Assembly: GCF_002003265.1 (NCBI RefSeq)
Contig: NZ_CP019687.1
Coordinates: forward strand, 1,674,001-1,738,000
Reading direction: 5' to 3'
Origin: Paenibacillus larvae subsp. larvae
GTDB taxonomy: Bacteria > Bacillota > Bacilli > Paenibacillales > NBRC-103111
Length of the DNA: 64,000 bases
Positions 1 to 7,871 of this stretch are shown in pieces. Below the pieces are notes generated by a model. The model searched no databases. It was not told the origin of the DNA and saw only the letters and a list, made by a program, of their open reading frames with translations. The position numbers and the translations under genes were made by a program. Each line of letters opens with the position of its first letter. Position 1 is the first letter of the stretch.

Positions 1-40
1 AAAGTGAATATAAATACTTATATTTCATTTCCTCTTTCGC

Positions 41-537
41 TTACATTTTGTTTCTATAGCTTATATTCCCATTCTTTACTTGCACCTCTACTTCCCCAAG
101 CAGATCCGTGCGCAGAACCGGTATTTGTCTCTGTTCCAACCTTTCCAGAATATCCGGTGAAGGGTGTCCGTACCGGTTATTTACGCCTGCGGAAATCAAG
201 GCAAGTTTGGGTTTCCAATAATCCAGCCATTCTGGTGAGGTCGAGGTTTTACTGCCATGATGGGCTACTTTGAGTACGTCCACCTCTTTCTCAGGGAGCA
301 GCTCGGGCTGTTGCAGCAATTCCCTTTCCTCCTCTTTCCCCATGTCTCCGGTGAATAACCATTTCGTTCCCTCCAGATAGAGCAAAAAGACAACTGATTT
401 TGCGTTTTGATCCTTTTCAAGCGGAATTTCTTCATCTTCAGCCGGCGGCTTATTTTCCCGGGCAGGAGGATACAGGATCTGAAGAAAAGTGTTCCGGTCT
501 ATAGGAATCGATATCCCTTCCGTCCCCCCGATTAGGG
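41..537 (-). pseudogene. comEC: comEC 3' part, separated by prophage insertion
   Basis: This is the C-terminal end of the DNA-uptake channel protein ComEC, about 165 codons, running from the attachment core to the stop at 41. The reading frame begins PLIGGTEGISIP at the core and continues through a TGD motif and the VLKVAHHGSKTST segment, typical of the ComEC metallo-beta-lactamase-like domain. The rest of the gene is at 53603-55414 on the same strand. An internal ATG at 385 could start a 114-residue fragment, but no function is expected without the membrane channel. Identity is secure because both halves fuse in frame. Confidence 0.93.
529..537. other. attL core (9 bp), left prophage-chromosome junction
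   Basis: CGATTAGGG occurs here and at 53603-53611. Around it the two junctions stay similar: TCCCCCCGATTAGGGTGA here and TCCCCTCGATTAGGGGGA at the right end, 16 of 18 bases identical. comEC coding sequence lies to the left and phage sequence to the right. The exact crossover point within the core is inferred. Confidence 0.85.
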
Positions 538-573
538 TGAACCCGAGCCCCTAATATAACTATCTACATCTTT

Positions 574-598
574 AAAACCCTTGATTTATAAGGGTTTT
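574..598 (+). terminator. Hairpin with T-rich tail near attL
   Basis: AAAACCCTT and AAGGGTTTTT form a perfect stem around a 7-base loop, followed by TTTTTC on the plus strand. No plus-strand gene ends just before it. A similar imperfect hairpin (AAAACCTT/AGGGTTTT) lies near attR at about 53537-53563, so it may belong to attachment-site architecture or insulate comEC from phage transcription. Confidence 0.5.
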
Positions 599-650
599 TC
601 TTGTTCGCGTCTGTTCGTATCCGAGTGAATTATGGTGATTCCGAGTACAT

Positions 651-683
651 TTCGTCCCCAATTCGTCCCCAATTCGCCCTCAA
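651..683. repeat. Three tandem 11-bp repeats, probable integrase arm sites (left)
   Basis: TTCGTCCCCAA is repeated at 651-661 and 662-672, with a degenerate third copy TTCGCCCTCAA at 673-683. The same unit occurs twice at 53476-53497 inside the end of the integrase gene. Each cluster is about 105-115 bp inside its core. This layout is what arm-type sites of a tyrosine integrase would look like; binding is inferred. Confidence 0.65.
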
Positions 684-721
684 TGAGAGTCGAAACTATA
701 TATCTCAAACATTAATACAAC

Positions 722-750
722 GGAGCAACCTCATATAAGCGGGTTGCTCC
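722..750 (-). terminator. Stem-loop after the 759-1083 gene
   Basis: GGAGCAACC and GGTTGCTCC form a perfect 9-bp stem around an 11-base loop. It starts 9 bases after the stop codon of the minus-strand gene at 759-1083. There is no strong T-run, so termination efficiency is uncertain. Confidence 0.5.
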
Positions 751-758
751 GTTTCAAT

Positions 759-1083
759 TTACTTGAGCGTTAAAATTTCATCCACTGCTGCTCTGTAAGC
801 TAATTCAATCGCTTTAGACTTGACGTGAAACATCTCTTCAAGTTCAAAATAATTATCTATTTCATTGTCAGGGATATACTTCATAAGGTCTTTGAACCTT
901 TTTTTCAAATCTTAGAACAGACTGGTTATTCTTTTCATATTCATCACGCAACTGATAAATGCGAGATTGAATTGACGGTTCTAAAATTTCCTTTACCATA
1001 GTTGGACAACTCCCCTTATTGGCATCTTTACCGATCTCTAAATACAATTTTGATAAGTCAACTTGCTTTTTAATCTGACTCAC
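759..1083 (-). pseudogene. Small helical protein of unknown function, frameshifted in a poly(A) run
   Basis: The first 60 or so codons (MSQIKKQVDL...SVLRFEKK) run out of frame at 868. A second frame continues without a break from the same place as RFKDLMKYIPDNEIDNYF and ends EILTLK at 759. The switch lies at a run of seven A (minus strand, about 898-904); six A would join the frames into one protein of about 107 residues. I do not recognise the family. It is charged and mostly helical. It may be a real mutant, a sequencing error, or a gene read by slippage. Confidence 0.5.
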
Positions 1084-1573
1084 CTCTTGTTTATTTTAGT
1101 TTCATGATATTGTGAACTCGCTCTAGGAAGTTCTGAACGGATAACCTTTAAATAAATCGTTTACAAAATACCTGCAATTGGTTCTAAGATAAGTAATGTC
1201 CCTCCCTATTGTTATATTTGTTGATGCCACGTTCATTACTTCCCCCACTTCTAGTTAAATTAATGGTTAGAACACCGCTTTCAAATCATTCACTCAAACT
1301 TATGTACTAGGTGAATAACTTCACAATCCATCATGCATCACTCCCTTTCTTTTCTATATATATCCATTATAAAAGTGGTTCAATTATTGATACAACAATC
1401 AATTTATACCAAAACGAGAACAAAACAGATAAATGTTGAAACTTCTAGTTTCTGCTTTTTCCAAATTATGTATAAAGCCGAAAGAAATCTTCAAGGTTAT
1501 CACCTTTTTATTCCATCTCCTTAAGGACATTTATCCATTTCATCTTAGCATTCAGTTTTAGGATATATTTTCC

Positions 1574-1640
1574 ACTTGTAAAGTGGAATGGGGTTATGCT
1601 ATGTTTTTATTGGAATCGTTGGTTTTCCCACCAACTTCTG
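1574..1640 (+). repeat. Dispersed repeat, copy A
   Basis: About 60 bp starting ACTTGTAAAGTGG and running through TTGGAATCGTTGG resemble copy B at 3704-3770. Both have ATGCTA at the same place. Copy A has one base more than copy B between ATGCTA and GGAAT, so the two read in different frames. The copies bracket the M4 protease and the YjcZ-type gene. Confidence 0.5.
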
Positions 1641-1692
1641 AGCATTTTTTCTCGATGGCTTCCGGTAAGTTGGGGCCCAATATCATCCATGA

Positions 1693-1732
1693 AAAAGATC
1701 ACGTTGGCAAAATTACTCCATCGTGATCTTTT
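1693..1732 (-). terminator. Rho-independent terminator of the M4 protease gene
   Basis: AAAAGATCACG and CGTGATCTTTT form an 11-bp stem; on the minus strand it begins 20 bases after the protease stop and ends in TTTTT. The symmetric A/T flanks could make it bidirectional. Confidence 0.8.
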
Positions 1733-1752
1733 ATTATTAGAATTTTTCGCAA

Positions 1753-3315
<1,563 letters not shown>

Positions 3316-3433
3316 TTAATCCTCTCCCTAAAAGTTTTTTTAACCAAAATGAATCCCATTGAAATAATTAACAAGAAATTACATTATGCTATGTCAGAAT
3401 GCCAAAAACTGTTCGGGCTTTTCACACAAAAAT

Positions 3434-3476
3434 AAGATCACGAAGGCAACTTTACGTCTGCCTTCGTGATCTTTTT
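3434..3476 (-). terminator. Strong terminator after the YjcZ-type gene
   Basis: AAGATCACGAAGGCA pairs perfectly with TGCCTTCGTGATCTT (15 bp, 10-base loop), starting 14 bases after the stop at 3490. The outer stem AAGATCACG is shared with the protease terminator at 1693-1732, and the loops differ. Confidence 0.8.
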
Positions 3477-3489
3477 ACTTTAAAGATCC

Positions 3490-3609
3490 CTACCACCATA
3501 TAGAACGTGAAATAATGACCAATAGAATAAACAAGACTAAAATAGCTGATGTACTTGTGAATCCTCCGTAACCTCCACATGAAGCTCCATTTCCGTATAC
3601 TTGGCCCAC
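3490..3609 (-). CDS. YjcZ-family small membrane/sporulation-type peptide
   Basis: A 39-residue peptide beginning GQVYGNGASCGGYGG and continuing FTSTSAILVLFILLVII, then RSIWW. A glycine/tyrosine-rich head followed by one hydrophobic helix is the signature of the tiny YjcZ (sporulation protein, YjcZ family) proteins of Bacillales. The start is GTG at 3609, eight bases after AGGAG; an overlapping ATG in another frame would give an unrelated basic peptide. A strong terminator follows. Its precise role is unknown even in Bacillus; presence on a prophage suggests cargo. Confidence 0.75.
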   Translation of the reverse strand: MGQVYGNGASCGGYGGFTSTSAILVLFILLVIISRSIWW

Positions 3610-3703
3610 TCATAACACTCCTTTCCTTTAGGCTCAATATCATTGTATGATAAGATCTAGGTACTGATTGGACTGTTTGAGCCTCTTTTAGAAAAGGGCT
3701 GTG

Positions 3704-3770
3704 ACTTGTAAGGCGGCGTAAGATATGCTACTTTATATAGGAATTGTTGGTTTCCCATCGAACATTTTCA
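3704..3770 (+). repeat. Dispersed repeat, copy B
   Basis: ACTTGTAAGGCGG through TAGGAATTGTTGG resembles copy A at 1574-1640. The copies are about 2.1 kb apart in the same orientation and bracket the protease and YjcZ-type genes, so they may mark a duplicated junction left when this cargo was acquired. Confidence 0.5.
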
Positions 3771-3813
3771 TAATGGCTCTTTGGGGAGCTATTTCTTTGT
3801 ACATTAAGCCGCG

Positions 3814-3846
3814 AGCGCCTAGGAAGTTAATTTTGGCGCTTTTTTT
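3814..3846 (+). terminator. Rho-independent terminator, plus strand
   Basis: AGCGCC and GGCGCT form a 6-bp stem with a 15-base loop, followed by six further T. It would shield the downstream toxin-antitoxin operon from upstream transcription. Confidence 0.7.
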
Positions 3847-4064
3847 GTATTTCGATTCAACTCCAGTTGTAAAAACATAAAGAGGTTGCAGTAAGAGAAT
3901 CCGTGGGTTCTGGCCTGCGCATTTTTCAAAAAACATAGAAATTTTTGTTAAATATTTCGCTAATTTAGAAGGAGTTCTATTGAGGCGTGTAGAAGTGTTT
4001 TATAAGTTTAAGATATCGAAGATAGCTTAAACCTTAATTAATTATTATGCTAGAGTCCTAACTG

Positions 4065-4826
4065 ATGGCTAAAGAGCAGCAAAAGAGTACGGGCAAAAGT
4101 ACAACAATTGTTTGGTGGTGGTTAAAAAGGATGGATTTCAGTCAGCGGTTAGGAACTATTATAAGCATTGATTACAAACCTATAATACACTTGATAACTG
4201 AAATTAGTGATATACATGGAGAATTCTCAAATGAATATTTAAAAGAATGTAGAAACCGGTTAATAAATATGAAGAAACAGTTGGTTAGGGATACCTTTGA
4301 AGATGGACTTAATATTGTCAAAGAGGATTTTTATTCTTTAGTCCAAAATTATCATGAGATGCTTAGAGCCTTCATTGTTGAAACTGAATTGGAATATGAT
4401 TATGCCGATTTGCATTTGCGCATGAGAGTGAAACAAATGGAATCAATAATGCATAAATTGATTTTTTATAAGACAGGAAAAAAAGAGGAAGGGAAAGTTC
4501 CAATAAACAAGTGTTTGAATGATTTATTGGGAATCAGAATATTAATTGGCGGATTTGACTACAATTGTAATAAATTCAATGACTTGTATCAAAAAATAAA
4601 GTCGACTCATAAAATAAAAATAGAAAATAGATCCATTGAGGGTTATCGAGGTACTCATATTTATTTTTATGTTAATAATCAAGCTTTTCCTTGGGAACTT
4701 CAAATATGGAATAAAGCGCATGAGAAGGAAAATGAACAATTACATAAAACACATAAAAGTAAACGCGAGTACATAAAATGGCCTAATACATATAAAAATT
4801 CAAAAGAACATGAAGGAGGTGTTTGA
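4065..4826 (+). CDS. toxSAS-type RelA/SpoT-fold toxin (PanT partner of Panacea antitoxin)
   Basis: A 253-residue protein whose residues 105-235 match the RelA/SpoT nucleotide-synthetase fold: a basic helix with R121, K123, S127 and K131, the motif LNDLLGIRI with D153, GYRGTHIYF at 193-201, and the catalytic-type E211 in WELQIW. It lacks hydrolase, TGS and ACT domains, so it is a single-domain small alarmone-synthetase-like enzyme. Such proteins act as growth-stopping toxins (toxSAS), making toxic alarmones or pyrophosphorylating tRNA. Directly downstream, two bases away, is a Panacea-domain protein, the known antitoxin type for this fold. The ATG at 4065 has a poor ribosome site; M23 is an alternative. 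The chemistry is inferred from family. Confidence 0.8.
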   Translation: MAKEQQKSTGKSTTIVWWWLKRMDFSQRLGTIISIDYKPIIHLITEISDIHGEFSNEYLKECRNRLINMKKQLVRDTFEDGLNIVKEDFYSLVQNYHEMLRAFIVETELEYDYADLHLRMRVKQMESIMHKLIFYKTGKKEEGKVPINKCLNDLLGIRILIGGFDYNCNKFNDLYQKIKSTHKIKIENRSIEGYRGTHIYFYVNNQAFPWELQIWNKAHEKENEQLHKTHKSKREYIKWPNTYKNSKEHEGGV

Positions 4827-4828
4827 AC

Positions 4829-5578
4829 ATGGCATTTCACTTTGTAGCAATAATGAGTAACTATGTAAAAGGAATGCGTATCGGCTGGCATTATGCTTCA
4901 GAGGGGAAACTTGACAAAGCTTTGATAAAGCAATTTATGAGTAGAGTCGAGGAAAAATATAGTGATGCTCAATTAGGCATTCACAAAATTGCTACAGATT
5001 CTGTTACTTGGCGATCAGTCGTAGAAAAAGATTCATTTTTCGAGGATGTTTTTGTAACGACTGATATAGAAAAATTTGTTAGGCTTATAGCAGAAGATCA
5101 GGAATTAAAGGCCTATGATGTAGCTAAATTTATAGTATCCACTGTACAAGTATCACATTTAAAATTGCAGAAGCTGTTATACTATGTATATGCAGATTTT
5201 TTACTGGCTACAGGCAAAAAGTTATTCAAAGAACCAATTGTAGCATTTGAATACGGCCCAGTGGTAGAAGAGGTTTTTCATAAATATAAGGTTCATGGTT
5301 CTTCTGAAATTGATTATAAAGAAGATGAGTATTTTTGTATTTATACGGATGAATTCGCCGTTACACCTTCTTTCATGAGAGTAGCATCTTCTGAGCATGG
5401 TATTTATGCGGTTGGATTCATATTAAAGGTCCTAGATAAATACGAGTCATATTCAGCAGGAGAACTTGTTAAAAAAACACATCAAGTAGGAGGCCCTTGG
5501 AAAAGGGTTTATGTAAAAGGAATGAATTATGAAATTACGGATGAATTGATCAAGAGATACCATAAATTTGTTCAGTAG
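4829..5578 (+). CDS. Panacea-domain (DUF4065) antitoxin of the toxSAS pair
   Basis: About 249 residues. The second half, from roughly residue 95, carries the Panacea hallmarks: AYDVAKFIVS, LKLQKLLYYVYADFLLATG, EPIVAFEYGPVVEEVFHKY and GGPWKRVY near the end. The first 90 residues are an extra domain I do not recognise, perhaps giving toxin specificity. ATG at 4829 follows AAGGAGGT by eight bases and lies two bases after the toxin stop, so the pair is translationally linked. Panacea domains are known as promiscuous antitoxins that bind and neutralise several toxin folds, toxSAS among them; neutralisation here is inferred from pairing. A terminator follows at 5622. Confidence 0.85.
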   Translation: MAFHFVAIMSNYVKGMRIGWHYASEGKLDKALIKQFMSRVEEKYSDAQLGIHKIATDSVTWRSVVEKDSFFEDVFVTTDIEKFVRLIAEDQELKAYDVAKFIVSTVQVSHLKLQKLLYYVYADFLLATGKKLFKEPIVAFEYGPVVEEVFHKYKVHGSSEIDYKEDEYFCIYTDEFAVTPSFMRVASSEHGIYAVGFILKVLDKYESYSAGELVKKTHQVGGPWKRVYVKGMNYEITDELIKRYHKFVQ

Positions 5579-5621
5579 CAGGCACCTACCTGGTGCAACG
5601 TGGATTTGAATCGTGTAGAAA

Positions 5622-5654
5622 GAGTCTTGAGGAAGCACCTCAAGGCTCTTTTTT
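5622..5654 (+). terminator. Terminator of the toxSAS-Panacea operon
   Basis: GAGTCTTGAGG pairs with CCTCAAGGCTC (one G-T pair, 5-base loop) followed by six T. A closely similar stem ends the gene at 6388-6939. Confidence 0.85.
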
Positions 5655-5678
5655 CCGTTTCTAAAAACACAAACGATC

Positions 5679-5720
5679 TGGTCGCAAAAATTAGCTCTTA
5701 ATTGGAGAATGGTTGCAAAA
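5679..5720 (+). repeat. Paired TGGTTGCAAAA repeat, copy 1
   Basis: TGGTCGCAAAAA at 5679 and TGGTTGCAAAA at 5710, exactly 31 bp apart, followed by TCATAAAGAGGTG. The 19-base spacer is unrelated to that of the other copies, yet its length is conserved. Confidence 0.75.
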
Positions 5721-6077
5721 TCATAAAGAGGTGCTTGTAGGTAGCAGAAAAGGTGTCTTATTAGACAAAAGGGCTATTCTTGGACTGGGGTAAAATCGAA
5801 AGTCTTACCGTAGAGGAATCGGTATGGTTTATACAAATAACCTGTGGAATAAAAAATAGGCCGTCACGGCATCGCTTTTGTGTCCAATCCCGGATGTTAA
5901 GCGAAAAACCGTGCGGCCTATTTCCTGCTTGCCAGAAGTACCACCCTACGACGAAGAATTCCGTCCTGGACTCAAAGGGGAAGTCTAAGGGTGGTGATAC
6001 CATAATATGCTGACAATGTATGGTTGATGCATGAAAAGTCCGTCATAAAAAACAACGGATTCTCCTTGGTAACTACC

Positions 6078-6119
6078 TGGTTGCAAAAACACGGGTTTTT
6101 GGGTGAGATGGTTGCAAAG
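6078..6119 (+). repeat. Paired TGGTTGCAAAA repeat, copy 2
   Basis: TGGTTGCAAAAA at 6078 and TGGTTGCAAA at 6109, 31 bp apart, followed by GAGCTTTTGTCAAG. It is nearly identical to copy 3 over about 55 bp. Confidence 0.8.
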
Positions 6120-6293
6120 AGCTTTTGTCAAGACATATGTTAAGTTTTAATTGAAAATTTATAAACAAACAATTCATTTCTACCATTTACACCCACCTAC
6201 TTTAAGCAGGTTAAATCTTGTCAGCAGAGATAAAGTATGTTACCATTCTATTTGTGAAGGTGAAGGTGCGCATGGACATTTTCCAATGTTCAT

Positions 6294-6341
6294 AAAAAGA
6301 GATCCACGAAGGTAAATAATTACCAACGTGGCTCTCTTTTT
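6294..6341 (+). terminator. Long symmetric hairpin upstream of the 6388 gene
   Basis: AAAAAGAGATCCACG pairs with CGTGGCTCTCTTTTT, with an inner GGTAA/TTACC stem, ending in a T-run. It can act as a terminator on either strand. It separates the repeat region from the following gene. Confidence 0.7.
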
Positions 6342-6387
6342 CTTTAGGGGAATGTTCGTAAGATTCATAGAAGAAAGGATGCACGGT

Positions 6388-6939
6388 ATGCTGAAAAAAA
6401 TATTTTGGACTTTATTGATTCTTATTTTGCTTATTATCCTTATTGGAGCAGGCATTTATTGGTACGTGAAACCCCAAAAAGAGCTGGACCTTCGTTATCA
6501 GGACATTTTTCTGAAATCTAAAATAATAGATATGGTCAAAGATTTAAACACAGAACTTGTATTATCAAGTGATGAAATTAACCAATTGGCAAAAAAGGAG
6601 ATTGCAAAACTTCCGAATGTAAGACCTGATGTCAGAATAACCGGGGCTGATTTCAAGCTGAACGGAAATGAACTGGAAGGAGACATTAATCTGCTCTATA
6701 AAGATACTATTCCCGCAGGTATAAATATCTGGTATACAATGGAATGGCAAGACGGTACTTTAAAACTCATTCCTAAAGACGCAAAAATTCGCAGCATTCA
6801 TCTTCCGCTAAGTTCTGTTAAACTCCCGTCTATGTCCATCGGACCGAATGGCCATCTTCTGGAATTCGTTAAGGTAAAGCATGTTACGTTTGAGAACCAG
6901 GGTATAAAAATCACGTTCAAATTAAATAAACTGTTTTAA
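6388..6939 (+). CDS. Membrane-anchored extracellular protein of unknown function
   Basis: A 183-residue protein starting MLKKIFWTLLILILLIILIG, a single N-terminal transmembrane anchor or uncleaved signal, followed by an outside domain rich in beta-type sequence (VRITGADFKLNGNELEGDI, TLKLIPKDAKIRSIHLPLS). The overall layout recalls YpmS-like (DUF2140) lipid-binding-type proteins, but I cannot confirm this. ATG at 6388 follows GAAAGGA by eight bases; the longer upstream frame lacks a ribosome site and crosses the hairpin. It is a single-gene unit between two terminators and two repeat copies, and is cargo. Confidence 0.6.
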   Translation: MLKKIFWTLLILILLIILIGAGIYWYVKPQKELDLRYQDIFLKSKIIDMVKDLNTELVLSSDEINQLAKKEIAKLPNVRPDVRITGADFKLNGNELEGDINLLYKDTIPAGINIWYTMEWQDGTLKLIPKDAKIRSIHLPLSSVKLPSMSIGPNGHLLEFVKVKHVTFENQGIKITFKLNKLF

Positions 6940-6988
6940 CCATAGTTAAATTAGAACAGGCAGGACTTCCGTCCTGTCGACAGTCTGA

Positions 6989-7019
6989 GAGCCTTGAGGT
7001 ACTTCCTCAAAGGCTCTTT
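6989..7019 (+). terminator. Terminator of the 6388-6939 gene
   Basis: GAGCCTTGAGG pairs with CCTCAAAGGCTC (one bulge, 5-base loop) followed by TTTC. It is nearly the same stem as the terminator at 5622-5654, and both are followed within 80 bp by a paired repeat copy, suggesting a duplicated module end. Confidence 0.7.
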
Positions 7020-7067
7020 CTGTAATGGTGCTTTACCATCCATATTGTACTTAAGTAAGGTTTCTAC

Positions 7068-7109
7068 TGGTTGCAAAAACAAGGGTTTTTGGGTGAGATG
7101 GTTGCAAAG
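7068..7109 (+). repeat. Paired TGGTTGCAAAA repeat, copy 3
   Basis: TGGTTGCAAAAA at 7068 and TGGTTGCAAA at 7099, 31 bp apart, followed by GAGCTTTTGTCAAG; almost identical to copy 2. Confidence 0.8.
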
Positions 7110-7140
7110 AGCTTTTGTCAAGAGTTTTTTTAATCTTTCT

Positions 7141-7629
7141 TTAGCAATTTCTCAAGAGTCCAACATAATAACTACGAATATCTTCATCATCAATAACATT
7201 TCTTGAAGATTCATACGGCTGTAACCGGTTCCTAGCATTTTTCCAAGGATCTTCTTGACGTGTTAAATACTCTAATTGGCTACCATCCAGATGTCCGTAT
7301 GATTCGTATACTTCTTCAATTATTTCCCTTACTCGTTCATTTTTCATAATGGAATTTGGGTAATTGATTTCCTGAGGTATCTCTTGCCAACCATATTCTC
7401 GATATTCAGTATACAGTTGAGGATTCACAGGTCCATGAACCCAAGCCTCAAAATTGTCATCAAACAACTTTTTCTCATAAATAGCAAGATAAAAAGAGTA
7501 GGCATAGTAGCATAGCTTTTGCAACTTTTTTGGAGTCATTGATTCCAAGCGAAGAAATGCTTTTGCCACATCATGGACGGTTGGTTCCTGAATTGTTTTT
7601 GCTCTTTCTTCTGTTTGTATCATTTTCAC
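7141..7629 (-). CDS. Second Panacea-domain (DUF4065/SocA-like) protein
   Basis: A 162-residue protein that is almost entirely a Panacea domain: VHDVAKAFLRL, MTPKKLQKLCYYAYSFYLAIY, FEAWVHGPVNPQLYTEY and DPWKNARN are the usual landmarks. These domains serve as antitoxins or ClpXP-type adaptors. Unlike the pair at 4065-5578 it has no adjacent toxin: the neighbours are a convergent membrane protein gene and, 240 bp upstream, the XRE-ImmA gene. The start is GTG at 7629 or ATG at 7623; ribosome binding looks weak. A nine-codon frame (MKKIFSSRR) lies just upstream. Repeat copy 4 lies in its 5' region. Confidence 0.8.
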   Translation of the reverse strand: MKMIQTEERAKTIQEPTVHDVAKAFLRLESMTPKKLQKLCYYAYSFYLAIYEKKLFDDNFEAWVHGPVNPQLYTEYREYGWQEIPQEINYPNSIMKNERVREIIEEVYESYGHLDGSQLEYLTRQEDPWKNARNRLQPYESSRNVIDDEDIRSYYVGLLRNC

Positions 7630-7703
7630 TCATCTTCTTGAAGAAAAAATTTTTTTCATGGATTACCACCACTTACTCATTTACCCTTCCCACCTCTTTA
7701 TGC

Positions 7704-7745
7704 TTTTGCAACCATTCTGCTATAATGTACCCGTTTTTGCAACCA
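7704..7745 (-). repeat. Paired TGGTTGCAAAA repeat, copy 4 (upstream of the second Panacea gene)
   Basis: On the minus strand TGGTTGCAAAAA (7745-7734) and TGGTTGCAAAA (7714-7704) are again 31 bp apart, followed by GCATAAAGAGGTG as in copy 1. Its place 75-120 bp upstream of the Panacea start suggests an operator or promoter element. Confidence 0.75.
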
Positions 7746-7871
7746 GATCGCTTGTGTCAAAGAACAATAAAAACTGCAATGGAACTTCATAAGATGTATT
7801 CATACTTCTGTAGCTTAGGAATAGATGAGAGGGGATATAGGGGAAGTACAATAATATGGATAGTACGGTGG

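Larger units (their letters stand above)
1084..1752. other. Gene-poor AT-rich stretch
   Basis: No convincing gene lies here; the open frames are short, without good start sites, and unlike any family. It contains one copy of a dispersed repeat (1574-1640) and the terminator of the protease gene (1693-1732). The rest shows nothing recognisable. Confidence 0.6.
3610..4064. other. Intergenic region before the toxin-antitoxin operon
   Basis: It holds repeat copy B (3704-3770) and a plus-strand terminator (3814-3846). Inside copy B an ATG at 3725, preceded by AAGGCGG, opens a 51-codon hydrophobic frame (MLLYIGIVGFPSNIFIMALW...) ending at 3880. The terminator lies inside that frame, so I do not call it a gene. 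The toxin promoter should lie in 3900-4060 but no clean -35/-10 pair is evident. Confidence 0.5.
5579..6387. other. Structured 0.8-kb intergenic region
   Basis: No convincing gene. After the operon terminator it has two copies of the paired TGGTTGCAAAA repeat (5679-5720 and 6078-6119). Between them is a long stem, AAATAGGCCG-t-CACGG at 5854-5869 with CCGTG-CGGCCTATTT at 5909-5923, and a second inverted repeat CCACCCT/AGGGTGG (5941-5947 and 5988-5994). A long hairpin at 6294-6341 closes the region. It may encode a structured RNA or be the remnant of a small mobile element. Confidence 0.5.

Noticed and set aside
3452-3643. A 63-residue basic protein in a frame overlapping the YjcZ-type gene
   Set aside because: It is read from the same DNA in another frame and runs through the terminator; the GTG-started frame gives a recognised family.
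5761-6013. Open frames on both strands of the hairpin region
   Set aside because: They arise from the inverted repeats, lack starts with ribosome sites, and match no family I know.
5679-7745. CRISPR array made of the TGGTTGCAAAA repeats
   Set aside because: Only pairs of 10-12 bp repeats, scattered over 2 kb and on both strands, with no cas genes and no regular series of spacers.
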